The position numbers were made by a program, and so were the translations under genes. 17,253 nt of DNA from Myxococcales bacterium (GTDB taxonomy: Bacteria; Myxococcota; Myxococcia; Myxococcales; Anaeromyxobacteraceae), in assembly GCA_021784995.1 (NCBI GenBank), contig JAJYHA010000065.1, forward strand, positions 1-17,253. The letters are read 5' to 3'. The notes beneath the pieces are model-generated. The model saw only the letters and a program-made list of their open reading frames with translations, did no database searches and was not told where the DNA came from. Below, in pieces: positions 7,725 through 15,022 of this stretch; the stretch's first letter is position 1; each line of letters starts with the position of its first letter.

Positions 7725-7739
7725 TACACGCTCGGTGTA
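7725..7739. promoter_or_regulatory. Short palindrome, possible operator
   Basis: TACAC-GCTCG-GTGTA is a perfect five-base inverted repeat with a five-base spacer, in the middle of a divergent intergenic region. Its size and A/T content stand out locally and suit a dimeric repressor or activator site. No matching regulator was identified, and chance occurrence is possible. Confidence 0.25.
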
Positions 7740-7868
7740 GGCCCCTCACCCGCACGACCGGGCTGGCCGGCGCGTCCCCCGGGCGCGCGACGGCGGCGCC
7801 GGGCGCGCTCCTCGTAGCATCGTGCCGTTCGTTTGCACGCCGGTGCGCGGTGCGACGAGGAGCCGGGA

Positions 7869-8528
7869 ATGAGCGACGACGGCTGGACGAACCTGCGGCG
7901 GCTGCACGCGAAGAGGCTCACCACCGCGCTGGACGAGCAGGAGGCGGCCGAGTACCGCGCCGCGACCGCCCGCTTCCTGGACGCGACGCTCGCGCAGCAG
8001 GAGCGGGAGGAGGGCGCGGGCCATGGCCGCCGCCGCCTCGTCCGCGTGCGGAGGGCGGTGGCCGTGGAGCTGGAGTACGGCACCCGGCGCGATCGCGCGA
8101 TCACGGTGGACCTGGGGCCGGGCGGCTTCTCGGTGCTGCTGGGCGGCTCGGGCCCGGCCGATGCGTCGGTCTCCGCGCTGTTGCACATCCGCCGCCGCGA
8201 CCCCATCCGCGCCGGCGTCCGCGTGGTGAGCGTCGCGCAGCGCCGCGACAGGGTCCGCGTCTCGTTCGCCTTCACCAGCATGTTGCCGCTCCACCAGGCG
8301 CGGCTGGAGGCCTTCCTCCTCGACGAGCTCCTCGGGGCCGCCCGCGCACAGGCGATGGTGGCAGGCGCGGAGCCGGGCTGTGGCGTCCGCCCCAGCCTGG
8401 AGGCGAGCCTCCGGACGACCGCCACGACGCTGCTGGCGAGCTCGAGGCCGATCCGCGTGGCCCCGCTGCGCGCCCTCCAGCTCGCAGGTGGACCGCCGGT
8501 GCTGCAGCGACGGGGGGGCGTCGCCTGA
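7869..8528 (+). CDS. PilZ-domain protein
   Basis: This 219-residue protein has an N-terminal helical, charged region (residues 1 to about 50) and a PilZ-like domain at about 54-150. Arginine-rich 'RRRLVRVRRAVAVELEYG' corresponds to the RxxxR c-di-GMP-binding segment. 'VDLGPGGFSVLL' corresponds to the D/NxSxxG motif, with Gly in place of the usual Ser. Later strands include 'ALLHIRRRDPIRAGVRVVS' and 'DRVRVSFAF'. PilZ domains bind cyclic di-GMP and pass the signal to motility, secretion or polysaccharide systems, and are very numerous in myxobacteria. Residues 150-219 show no known domain. ATG 7869 has a strong GAGGAG at 7857-7862, which decides it over the earlier in-frame ATG at 7833. Hairpins follow immediately. 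Binding of c-di-GMP is inferred from partial motifs. Confidence 0.75.
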   Translation: MSDDGWTNLRRLHAKRLTTALDEQEAAEYRAATARFLDATLAQQEREEGAGHGRRRLVRVRRAVAVELEYGTRRDRAITVDLGPGGFSVLLGGSGPADASVSALLHIRRRDPIRAGVRVVSVAQRRDRVRVSFAFTSMLPLHQARLEAFLLDELLGAARAQAMVAGAEPGCGVRPSLEASLRTTATTLLASSRPIRVAPLRALQLAGGPPVLQRRGGVA

Positions 8529-8548
8529 CGAGCGGAGCGCCGCTCGTC
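8527..8548 (+). terminator. Hairpin at the PilZ gene stop codon
   Basis: GACGAGCGG (8527-8535) and CCGCTCGTC (8540-8548) pair perfectly over nine bases around an AGCG loop, starting inside the TGA stop. It is the first of two hairpins in tandem. Confidence 0.4.
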
Positions 8549-8558
8549 CTGACGACGC

Positions 8559-8592
8559 GAAGGGCGGCTCCGGATGCCCGGGGCCGCCCTTC
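8559..8592. terminator. Strong terminator hairpin between the PilZ gene and tRNA-Ala
   Basis: GAAGGGCGGC (8559-8568) pairs with GCCGCCCTTC (8583-8592), and the stem continues inward with TCCGG (8569-8573) against CCGGG (8578-8582), around an ATGC loop. That is fifteen pairs, one of them T-G. The plus-strand 3' side is followed by TTCACTCCTC, a modest pyrimidine run. It sits 17 bases beyond the 3' end of the minus-strand tRNA, so it may end transcripts from both sides. Confidence 0.65.
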
Positions 8593-8608
8593 TTCACTCC
8601 TCGGCTGC

Positions 8609-8684
8609 TGGTGGACCCGACCGGGATCGAACCGGTGACCTCTTGAATGCCATTCAAGCGCGCTCCCAGCTGCGCCACGGGCCC
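8609..8684 (-). tRNA. tRNA-Ala (anticodon GGC), CCA encoded
   Basis: The minus strand folds into a full cloverleaf of 76 bases. The acceptor stem is GGGCCCG with CGGGTCC and contains the G3-U70 pair that marks alanine tRNAs. The D stem is GCGC/GCGC with loop AGCTGGGA. The anticodon stem is CTTGA/TCAAG with loop ATGGCAT, giving anticodon GGC, which reads GCC codons. The T arm is ACCGG-TTCGATC-CCGGT. Discriminator A and CCA are encoded at 8612-8609. GCC is likely a very common codon in this GC-rich genome. No integrated element or duplicated tRNA end is seen nearby. Confidence 0.97.
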
Positions 8685-8736
8685 GAGACCTCTTCTTCGG
8701 CGGGACGACGGGTGATCGCCCCGAGGGAGCGGTGTC

Positions 8737-8764
8737 CTTATCTCGCGGCGGCGGCCTCCGTCAA
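8737..8764 (-). promoter_or_regulatory. Promoter of tRNA-Ala
   Basis: On the minus strand, TTGACG (8764-8759) and GATAAG (8742-8737) are separated by 16 bases and lie about 52 bases upstream of the mature tRNA 5' end. The A/T-rich -10 stands out in this GC-rich sequence. The -35 lies inside a small GGCCT/AGGCC inverted repeat just after the stop codon of the preceding gene. Confidence 0.6.
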
Positions 8765-8780
8765 GGCCGAACGCCGGGCC

Positions 8781-8891
8781 TCACTTCTTGCCGGCGGACT
8801 TCGCCGCGGCCTTCCGGGCCTTGACCCGGCGCTTCCAGTGCTGCCGCCGCTTCATGATGAGCCGCACGTGCTTGCTCTTCGATCGAGCCAT
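8781..8891 (-). CDS. 36-residue very basic protein, possible RNA/ribosome-binding
   Basis: This tiny gene begins at ATG 8891 with an excellent GGAGGA five bases upstream and ends at TGA 8783-8781. The product starts MARSKSKHVRLIMKRRQHWK and ends in an Ala/Lys tail; about half of the residues are Lys, Arg or His and there are no acidic residues. Such composition is typical of small ribosome- or nucleic-acid-binding proteins. The opening 'MARSKSKH' and the central basic helix resemble short conserved proteins that I believe occur in other deltaproteobacteria, but I cannot name a family with certainty. It follows the tandem ATP-grasp gene by 53 bases and may be the last gene of that run. The ribosome site and clean start argue that it is real despite its size. 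Confidence 0.75.
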   Translation of the reverse strand: MARSKSKHVRLIMKRRQHWKRRVKARKAAAKSAGKK

Positions 8892-8944
8892 CGTTCCTCC
8901 GGAATGGGGCGAGGGACGGAATCTACTCCGCGCCGGGCTCGCCA

Positions 8945-11092
8945 TCAGCAGGTTTCGCCCTGCCCGCCACGCGGGCCGCCGTCGGACAGGCGATCGGGAG
9001 CGGGGCCGGAGGCGCCGTTCGCGCCCTCCCGGGCGGCTGCGCTCTGCGCCCGGCGCGCCCGCTCCCGCTCGCGCTCCCGCTCCTGGTGACGGCGGATCGC
9101 GAAGGAGAGGATCTCGCCGATCAGCGCGCGGTAGTCGATGCCGGCCGCCTGGGCGATGAGGACGAGATCCGACCAGCCCGGCGCGAGCCCCGGGAGCGGG
9201 TTGCACTCGATGAAGTAGATCCGGCCCTCGGCGTCCATCCGGAAGTCGAGGCGCGCCACGTCCCGGCATCCCAGCGCCGCGAAGCACTCGCGGGCCGCCC
9301 GCTCCAGGCGGTCGAGGTCGCGGCCCGGGAGCGCCGCCGGGACCTCGTACCGGATCGAGGCGTGCCAGTCCTGCTTCATCTCGAAGGAGTAGACCGGCGT
9401 CGGGTCGCTGGCGTCGAGGAAGACGATCTCCATGGGCGGCAGCACGCGGGGCCGCCGCTCGCCCAGCAGCCCCACCGTGAACTCGCGGCCCCGGACGTAC
9501 TCCTCCACCAGGGCCGGCTGGCGGTACTTGGTGACGATCTCGCGCGCCACCTCGCGCAGCTCCGCCTCGTCCTGCACCACGGACTTCCGGGTGACCCCCT
9601 TGGAGGTTCCCTCCGCCACCGGCTTCACCAGCAGCGGGAAGGCGACCTCCCGCGGCAGCCGCTCCTTGCCGGTGTGGAGCACGAAGTAGTCCGGCGTGAG
9701 GATGCCGTGGGTGCGCACCATCCGCTTCGCCAGCGCCTTGTCCAGCGACACCGAGAGCGCCGCCGGGTCGGAGCCGGTGTAGGGGATGTCGAGCAGCTCC
9801 AGCAGGGCCGGCACCTGGGACTCGCGGTTGCGCCCCTTGAACCCCTCCGCGATGTTGAACACGAGATCGACGGGCGTCGACGCGAGCTGGATGGGCAGGT
9901 CGCTGGTGGCCTCCAGGTCGATCACCTCGTGGCCGTGGCTCGCGATCGCCTCGCGGATCGCCTGGAGCGTCCTGGGCGTGTCGTACTCCGCCTCCTCGTC
10001 CTGCTCCCCGGTCGGCTCGGGCCGGACGCGCTTCACGTTGAAGGCGAAGCCCACCTTGAGCCGCTCGGCCCGGCGCGGCTTCCCCCGCCGCCCGCGCGGC
10101 TCGGCGATGTCGTGGCGCTCCACGGCGCTCTGGATGACGGCGGCGAGCACCCCGTCCGCGTGCAGGCCCTCCAGCGCGGCCGCCGCGTAGATCCCCGCGC
10201 CGGGCTCCAGCGAGGGCAGCGCGTTGATCTCCAGGAAGTGCACCTGGCCGTCGTCGCCGACGCGGAAGTCGATGCGGCCGAGGTCGCGGATCCCCAGCAC
10301 CCGGAGGACGGTCGCCGCCTGCTCCTGCAGCCGCTCCTTCTGCGCCCGGGAGAGCCGGGCGGGTGCGCGGGCGCTCACCGCCCGGTCGAGCCGCGTCTTC
10401 AGCTCGTAGTCGTAGATGGCGTGGCGGCGCTCGCCCGCCAGCGCGCCGTCGACGACGTACTCCACCGGCTGCAGCACGCCGCCTCGCTCGGGCGCGGCGC
10501 GCTCCAGGAACGGCACGGTGACGTCCCGCCCCGCGATGAACTCCTCCACCAGCACGCCGGCGGGGTAGCGCGCCAGCGCCGCGGCCAGCACCTCGTGCAG
10601 CCGCACGGCGTCCTCCACCACGGAGTCCTGCGTGATGCCCTTGGAGCTCCCCTCGAAGTTCGGCTTCACGATGACCGGGAAGCGGAGCGCGCTCGCCTGC
10701 AGCCGCCGCGCGTCCTCCACGTACTGCCAGCGCGGCGTGCCCACCCCGTGCTGCGCGAGCACGAGCTTGGTGAGCTGCTTGTCGAGCGTCAGCGCCAGCG
10801 CGTAGGCGTCGGACCCGGTGTAGGGCATCCCCAGCTCGTCGAAGAGCGCGGGGAAGAACGCCTCCCGGAACCGGCCGCGTCGCCCCTCGGCCGTGTTGAA
10901 GATGAGGTCCGGCCCGAACGCCTCCAGGCGCGCCACCGTCCGGGACGCGGGCCCGGAGACCTCGATGCGCTCCACCCGGTGGCCGAGGCGCTCCATCGCG
11001 CCGGCGAGGGCCTCCACGGTGGCGGTCGAGTCGAACTCGGCCTCCTCCTCGGCGTCGGTGAGGCGGAGGTTGTGCGTGAGCGCGATGCGCAT
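8945..11092 (-). CDS. Tandem fusion of two D-Ala-D-Ala-ligase-like ATP-grasp modules
   Basis: This 715-residue protein contains two complete Ddl-like ligase modules in one chain. Module 1 (about 1-325) has IFNTAEG (64-70), YTGSD (91-95), LDKQLTK (103-109), VKPNFEGSSKGI (142-153), VEEF and EINALPSLEPG (288-298). Module 2 (about 345-670) repeats these as VFNIAEG (411-417), YTGSD (438-442), LDKALAK (450-456), VKPVAEGTSKGV (489-500), VEEYVRGREFTV and ECNPLPGLAPG (629-639). Family enzymes use ATP to join two amino or hydroxy acids. Both modules keep the ATP-binding Lys and the metal-binding E-x-N, so both look active. A normal Ddl has one module of about 300-350 residues. The substrate is unknown. 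The C-terminus is a charged Glu/Arg run and a Gly-rich end. GGGA before ATG 11092 is a fair ribosome site. It lies 21 bases after the RDD gene. Confidence 0.88.
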   Translation of the reverse strand: MRIALTHNLRLTDAEEEAEFDSTATVEALAGAMERLGHRVERIEVSGPASRTVARLEAFGPDLIFNTAEGRRGRFREAFFPALFDELGMPYTGSDAYALALTLDKQLTKLVLAQHGVGTPRWQYVEDARRLQASALRFPVIVKPNFEGSSKGITQDSVVEDAVRLHEVLAAALARYPAGVLVEEFIAGRDVTVPFLERAAPERGGVLQPVEYVVDGALAGERRHAIYDYELKTRLDRAVSARAPARLSRAQKERLQEQAATVLRVLGIRDLGRIDFRVGDDGQVHFLEINALPSLEPGAGIYAAAALEGLHADGVLAAVIQSAVERHDIAEPRGRRGKPRRAERLKVGFAFNVKRVRPEPTGEQDEEAEYDTPRTLQAIREAIASHGHEVIDLEATSDLPIQLASTPVDLVFNIAEGFKGRNRESQVPALLELLDIPYTGSDPAALSVSLDKALAKRMVRTHGILTPDYFVLHTGKERLPREVAFPLLVKPVAEGTSKGVTRKSVVQDEAELREVAREIVTKYRQPALVEEYVRGREFTVGLLGERRPRVLPPMEIVFLDASDPTPVYSFEMKQDWHASIRYEVPAALPGRDLDRLERAARECFAALGCRDVARLDFRMDAEGRIYFIECNPLPGLAPGWSDLVLIAQAAGIDYRALIGEILSFAIRRHQERERERERARRAQSAAAREGANGASGPAPDRLSDGGPRGGQGETC

Positions 11093-11113
11093 CGTTCCCG
11101 TCCCCGTCTCCCC

Positions 11114-11689
11114 TCAGGCCGCGGGGCGCACGCGCGAGACGGTCCCCGTCGCCGGACCCCGCGACACCGCGCCGGCCGCCGGGCCGCGCGGCGCCGCCGC
11201 GCCGAGATCGCCCGCCGGCAGCGCCGCCCGGGAGAGCACCTTGGCGTCGACGACCTGGGTGTCGGCGAAGAGGTCGCCGACGCGGAGGCCCAGCGGATCG
11301 CGCCACGCCCTCCAGGCCTCGAAGGCCAGCACGGGCACCCCCACCACCAGCGGCAGGATCCAGCCGACCAGGGTGACGCCGTAGAAGAGGCTCACCAGGG
11401 CGAAGGGCGCGTTGCGCAGGACCGACTCGCGGTAGCCGGCGGGGTTGCCCCGCGGCACGCCGGGCGGCGGCAGCACCATCACCCGGACTCCGAAGACGCG
11501 CTTCCCCACCGACTGCCCGCCCATCAACCCGTCGGCGGCCAGGAGGTAGAGGGCGGCCAGCGGCGGCCCTGCGTGCCTGGCGCCGTTCGCGACGGCGAAG
11601 GCGAGCGTCAGGTCCACCAGGCGCGCGAGGCCCCGCAGTCCGAGGTCGGCCTTCGGGTACGGCGAGCCCTCGCGTCGCGCGTGTCGCAT
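11114..11689 (-). CDS. RDD-family membrane protein
   Basis: This 191-residue protein has the RDD signature: 'GLARLVDLTLAFAV' opens the first membrane helix with Arg and Asp in place, 'GQSVGKRVFGVRVM' is the conserved cytosolic loop, and 'RESVLRNAP' and 'RDPLGLRVGDLFADTQVV' follow. Hydrophobic stretches near residues 20-37, 40-52 and 95-125 suggest three to four membrane passes. The last 40 residues are an Ala/Gly/Pro tail without a domain. Family members are inner-membrane proteins, a few linked to ion transport, most without known function. ATG 11689 is six bases after the stop of the small upstream gene, so the two are translated together. A role specific to this run of genes cannot be read from the sequence. 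Confidence 0.85.
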   Translation of the reverse strand: MRHARREGSPYPKADLGLRGLARLVDLTLAFAVANGARHAGPPLAALYLLAADGLMGGQSVGKRVFGVRVMVLPPPGVPRGNPAGYRESVLRNAPFALVSLFYGVTLVGWILPLVVGVPVLAFEAWRAWRDPLGLRVGDLFADTQVVDAKVLSRAALPAGDLGAAAPRGPAAGAVSRGPATGTVSRVRPAA

Positions 11690-11695
11690 CGTCGC

Positions 11696-11905
11696 TCAGC
11701 TGGACGACGGCGGGCGCTGCTCGCGGGGGCGCGTGAGGAAGAGGAAGGCCAACGCCGGCCGGTGCGAGCCCTCGCGCGTCGCGAAGTGGATCGACGTGAA
11801 CGTCCAGCCCTCGCCGGTGCACGCGTTGAGCGCCCGCTCGAGGGTCTCCTCCGTCACGGGCGCGACCTCGACGACCTTGTAGAGGATGGAAGCACCACCG
11901 GTCAA
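11696..11905 (-). CDS. DUF4177-like small protein
   Basis: This 69-residue protein contains '[20 protein letters not shown]', '[11 protein letters not shown]' and '[10 protein letters not shown]'. The pattern of YKVVE, a helix with L-E-x-x-L-N, then x-GW-x-x-x-x and a final hydrophobic strand matches the DUF4177 layout, a small fold of unknown function. The start is a TTG at 11905 whose last two bases begin the hemB stop codon (TTGA overlap). This implies translational coupling; no in-frame ATG is available. The family call is from pattern memory and is tentative. The gene itself is well supported by its fit between hemB and the RDD gene. Confidence 0.6.
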   Translation of the reverse strand: MTGGASILYKVVEVAPVTEETLERALNACTGEGWTFTSIHFATREGSHRPALAFLFLTRPREQRPPSSS

Positions 11906-12927
11906 CGCCGCGTCCCGGTCAGGAGGCCCGCCACGTGCCGGGCGTAGTAGGTCAGGATCAGGTCGGCGCCCGCCCGGCGGCAGCAGATCATGGTCTCCAG
12001 CGCCACCCGATCCTCGTCGATCCAGCCGCGCTCGGCGGCGGCCTTGATCATCGCGTACTCCCCGGACACGTGGTAGGCCGAGACCGGCAGGTCGAAGCGG
12101 TCCTTCACCAGCCGGACGATGTCGAGGTAGGGCACGGCCGGCTTGACCATCAGCATGTCGGCGCCCTCGGCCACGTCGAGCGCGACCTCGCGCATCGCCT
12201 CGCGGACGTTGGCCGGGTCCATCTGGTAGCCCTTGCGATCCCGGGGGATCCCCGGGCCCTCACGGGGCGCGCTCTCCGCGGCGTCGCGGAAGGGGCCGTA
12301 GAAGGCCCCGGCGAACTTCGCGGCGTAGGAGAGGATCGGCACCTCGGCGTAGCCGGCCTCGTCGAGCGCGCGCCGGAGGGCGCCCACGCGCCCGTCCATC
12401 ATGTCGGAGGGCGCGACGACGTCGGCGCCCGCCCGGGCGTGCGCGACCGCCTCCCGCGCGAGCAGCGGCAGCGTGGCGTCGTTGTCGACGCCCAGGTCCT
12501 GCCCCGGGCCGCCGGCGCGCGGCGCCTTCAGCACGCCGCAGTGGCCGTGGTCCGTGTACTCGCAGAGGCACACGTCGGTCATCACGACCAGCCCGGGGAC
12601 GCGCTGCTTCAGGGCGCGGATGGCGCGCGGGATGATCCCGTCCTCGTCGTAGGCGCCGGTGCCGAGGGCGTCCTTCTGCTCCGGCACGCCGAACAGGATG
12701 ACGCTCCGCACGCCGGCCTCGAACCCGGCCTGGGCCTCGGCCACCAGCTCGTCGACCGACAGCTGGAAGACGCCCGGCATGCTCGTGACCGGTTTGCGGA
12801 CGCGCTCGCCCGGGACGGCGAAGAGCGGCCAGACGAGGTCGTCCGGGGCGAGCGCGGTCTCGCGGACGAGGGCCCGCAGCGCCTCGGTGCGGCGCATGCG
12901 GCGGGGGCGATCCTGGGGATAGGCCAT
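11902..12927 (-). CDS. hemB: Porphobilinogen synthase (delta-aminolevulinic acid dehydratase)
   Basis: HemB condenses two 5-aminolevulinate molecules to porphobilinogen, the second common step of haem, sirohaem and cobalamin synthesis. The 341-residue length is usual. The metal site '[14 protein letters not shown]' has three cysteines (C120, C122, C130), marking a zinc-type enzyme rather than the Asp-rich magnesium type. K204 in '[13 protein letters not shown]' and K262 in '[12 protein letters not shown]' are the two active-site lysines, K262 forming the Schiff base. '[14 protein letters not shown]' and '[18 protein letters not shown]' complete the family pattern. ATG 12927 lacks a clear ribosome site and is preceded seven bases upstream by a -10-like TAGATC. 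Its stop overlaps the TTG of the next gene. No other haem genes are visible. Confidence 0.96.
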   Translation of the reverse strand: MAYPQDRPRRMRRTEALRALVRETALAPDDLVWPLFAVPGERVRKPVTSMPGVFQLSVDELVAEAQAGFEAGVRSVILFGVPEQKDALGTGAYDEDGIIPRAIRALKQRVPGLVVMTDVCLCEYTDHGHCGVLKAPRAGGPGQDLGVDNDATLPLLAREAVAHARAGADVVAPSDMMDGRVGALRRALDEAGYAEVPILSYAAKFAGAFYGPFRDAAESAPREGPGIPRDRKGYQMDPANVREAMREVALDVAEGADMLMVKPAVPYLDIVRLVKDRFDLPVSAYHVSGEYAMIKAAAERGWIDEDRVALETMICCRRAGADLILTYYARHVAGLLTGTRR

Positions 12928-12934
12928 GGCGGAT

Positions 12935-12963
12935 GATCTAGCGCGGATCGGCCAGCCGGGAAA
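12935..12963 (-). promoter_or_regulatory. Weak candidate promoter just before hemB
   Basis: On the minus strand, TTTCCC (12963-12958) and TAGATC (12940-12935) are 17 bases apart, and the -10 ends seven bases before the hemB ATG. Each hexamer matches only half of the consensus. It would give hemB a very short leader or none. Confidence 0.25.
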
Positions 12964-13002
12964 GCGCGGCCACGACGCGGCGGAGCGCCGGGCGCCGGCG
13001 CG

Positions 13003-14340
13003 TCACCCGGCCAGCGGCTCGTCGAGCAGGCGCATGACGAGCCCGGTCGGCATCTTCGGGTAGAAGAAGGTGCTCTTCTCCGGCATGGTCTGCCCGGACT
13101 CCGCCACCGCCTGCACCTGCCACATGGGAGTCGGGTTCACCAGGAAGCCGAGCTGGTACTCGGCGCTGAGCGTGCGCGAGACGATCTCGCCCGCGTCCAT
13201 CTCGTACCGGACCACGCCGGCGCCGGCCCGGATGCCGAGCAGGTGGCGGAAGACGATGTCGTGGAGCGCGGTCACGTCGAGGTCGCGCAGCGTGACGTCG
13301 TCGGGGAGCGCCATCCCGGCGACCTCCGCGTCGTCGCGCAGCGTGAGGATGCGCCCCTTCCCGTCCTCGGCGCTCACCATGAGGAAGGTCGTGGACTTGC
13401 CCGAGTGCTCGGCCAGCCGCGCCACCGCCCAGGCCCGCCCGGCCGGGCGCCGGAGGTCCTCCGCCAGCGTCTCCACCACGAAGACGCGCGCCAGCGCGTC
13501 CAGGAAGGGCTGCAGCCGGAACGCGCCCAGCCCGGCCACCAGCCGGTGCGTCGGGTAGATCACGAGCCCGGGATCGGCCATGGAGCAGAGCGCCATCATG
13601 ACGTAGCGGTGCCCCGCGTTCTCCGGCAGCCCCGGCCGCGCCGCGTCCACCGCGTCGCGGTGCTCCAGCGCCGCCTGGTAGCGGTGGTGGCCGTCCGCGA
13701 TGACCACCTTGCGCCGGGCCAGCACGCGGCGGAGGGGCGCCTCGTTCTCCTGCCCCTGCACCCGCCACAGCCGGTGGTGGGTCCCGTCGTCCGAGTCGGC
13801 CTCCGCGATGGGCTCCCCGGCCCCGGCGACGGCCCCCTCGAGCGCGCGCTGCCCCTCGCCCCCGTCGTCCTCGTACAGGCCGAACACCGGCGAGAGGTTG
13901 CACTGGACGTGACGGAGCAGCTCGAGCCGATCGGCCTTGGGGGCGTCCAGCGTCTTCTCGTGGGGCAGGATGAGGCCGTCGGCGTAGGGGTGGAGGCGGC
14001 AGGCGGCGACCAGCCCGCGGCGGACGCGCGGGCGGCCGTCGGGCCCGGCGAAGCTCTGCTCCAGCGCGTAGTAGGCGGGCCCTGCGTCGAGCCGCAGGGC
14101 GCCCTCCTCGATCCAGGCCCGCAGCCAGCGCCCCGCCCGCACGTGGCGGTTCTCCCCGGGCCCGTCCCCCGTCCGGTCCTCGCCGAGCGTGAGGTGCACG
14201 ACGTTGTGCGGGCTGCGCGCCGCGAGCTCCGCCCGGATCGCGGGCGAGATGACGTCGTACGGCGGGGCGATCAGCCGCGAGAGGTTCGCCGGCCGCGAGG
14301 CGGCGAAGCGGAGACCGCGGAACGGGAACACCTCGGGCAT
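13003..14340 (-). CDS. DUF1015 family protein
   Basis: This 445-residue protein matches the DUF1015 family: 'VFPFRGLRFA' at the start, 'LIAPPYDVISP' (29-39), 'SPHNVVHLTLGE', 'LILPHEKTL' (124-132), 'NLSPVFGLYED', 'VVIADGHHRYQAAL' (212-225), 'SMADPGLVIYPTHRLV' and 'KSTFFYPKMPTGLVMRLLDE' near the end. The DGHHRY segment resembles the ATP-binding 'GxHR' motif of ParB/SerK-like serine kinases and nucleotide-using enzymes, so a phosphotransfer role is possible, but this is inference. It is cytosolic, with no signal peptide or membrane helix. ATG 14340 fits the family N-terminus; GTG 14361 with AGGTAG before it is an alternative that adds seven residues. It sits 64 bases after tsaC and 75 bases before hemB on the same strand. 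Confidence 0.88.
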   Translation of the reverse strand: MPEVFPFRGLRFAASRPANLSRLIAPPYDVISPAIRAELAARSPHNVVHLTLGEDRTGDGPGENRHVRAGRWLRAWIEEGALRLDAGPAYYALEQSFAGPDGRPRVRRGLVAACRLHPYADGLILPHEKTLDAPKADRLELLRHVQCNLSPVFGLYEDDGGEGQRALEGAVAGAGEPIAEADSDDGTHHRLWRVQGQENEAPLRRVLARRKVVIADGHHRYQAALEHRDAVDAARPGLPENAGHRYVMMALCSMADPGLVIYPTHRLVAGLGAFRLQPFLDALARVFVVETLAEDLRRPAGRAWAVARLAEHSGKSTTFLMVSAEDGKGRILTLRDDAEVAGMALPDDVTLRDLDVTALHDIVFRHLLGIRAGAGVVRYEMDAGEIVSRTLSAEYQLGFLVNPTPMWQVQAVAESGQTMPEKSTFFYPKMPTGLVMRLLDEPLAG

Positions 14341-14404
14341 GCGCGCGCGACCGTACTGCACCTACCTGGGGCTCGCAAGCGCACGGGGCCCGCCCGTCGT
14401 CCGC

Positions 14405-15022
14405 TCAGGCGGAGCGGTCGCCGCACGCGACCGCCCGCACCTCCTGCCACGGGACCGCGCCCTCCCGCAGCAGGCTGGCCTCGCCGCCCTCCACCGAGAC
14501 GACGGTGCTGGGGAGACCGCCCGGCGTCTCGCCGCCGTCGACCACGCCGTCGATGCGCGCCAGCAGCTCGGGCGCCAGCTCCTCGGGGCGGGTCACGGGC
14601 GGCGCGCCGGCCAGGTTGGCGCTGGTCGAGACGATCGCTCCGCCGGCGCCGCGCGCCAGCGCACGGGCGAGCGCGTGACCCGGGATGCGGATCCCGACCG
14701 TTCCGCCGTCGCCGGTCACGGCGCCGTCGAGCGGCGCCGCGGCGGGCAGCACGAGGGTCAGCGGCCCCGGCCAGAAGCGGCGCGCCAGCGCCTGCGCCAG
14801 CGAGTCGGAGAGCGAGGCGACGGCGCGCACCTGCGCCTCGTCGGCGGCCAGGAGCGGCAGGGGCTTCCCCCCGGGCCGGAGCTTGGCGGCCGCGAGCCGG
14901 GCCAGCGCCGCGGCGTCGTCGGCGCGGGCCCCCAGGCCGTAGAAGGTCTCCGTGGGGTAGGCCACGACCCCGCCGCGGCGGAGCGCGGCGGCCGCCTCGT
15001 CGACCGTGAGCCGTCGGATCAC
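14405..15022 (-). CDS. tsaC: Threonylcarbamoyl-AMP synthase (Sua5/YrdC/TsaC)
   Basis: This enzyme makes threonylcarbamoyl-AMP from threonine, bicarbonate and ATP, the first step of t6A modification at A37 of ANN-decoding tRNAs. The 205-residue length corresponds to the YrdC domain alone, without the extra Sua5 domain. Marks are 'GGVVAYPTETFYGLGARADD' (17-36), the Lys/Arg pair in 'AAKLRPGGKPLPLL', 'FWPGPLTLVLPA', 'GTVGIRIPGHALARAL', 'STSANLAGAPPVT' and 'GLPSTVVSVEGG'. The start is GTG 15022, which shares four bases (GTGA) with the stop of the sugar transferase upstream, so translation is probably coupled. The reaction is inferred from the family. The gene is usually essential, yet here it hangs behind an exopolysaccharide gene. 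Confidence 0.93.
   Translation of the reverse strand: MIRRLTVDEAAAALRRGGVVAYPTETFYGLGARADDAAALARLAAAKLRPGGKPLPLLAADEAQVRAVASLSDSLAQALARRFWPGPLTLVLPAAAPLDGAVTGDGGTVGIRIPGHALARALARGAGGAIVSTSANLAGAPPVTRPEELAPELLARIDGVVDGGETPGGLPSTVVSVEGGEASLLREGAVPWQEVRAVACGDRSA

Larger units (their letters stand above)
7552..7868. other. Divergent intergenic region between ftsH and the PilZ gene
   Basis: These 317 bases separate the ftsH and PilZ starts. They should carry both promoters. TAGCAT at 7815-7820 is a possible -10 for the PilZ gene but has no good -35. I saw no convincing heat-shock or sigma-54 promoter and no small gene with a ribosome site. The hairpin at 7570-7591 and the palindrome at 7725-7739 are the only distinct structures; both are listed separately. 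Confidence 0.6.

Noticed and set aside
9040..9100. Repeated CGCTCC-like units near the ligase C-terminus.
   Set aside because: They encode a short Glu/Arg charged run and are codon-level low complexity, not a DNA repeat array.
8781..11822. A 1013-codon minus-strand frame spanning the ligase gene and the small basic gene.
   Set aside because: It is extremely Ala/Arg/Gly/Pro-rich with no domain, lies out of frame over the clear ligase gene, and is an effect of high G+C. Only its last 36 codons form a real gene.
9086..11947. A 953-codon plus-strand frame opposite the ligase, RDD and hemB genes.
   Set aside because: Its Arg/His/Leu/Gly-rich composition without motifs is typical of an antisense shadow frame.
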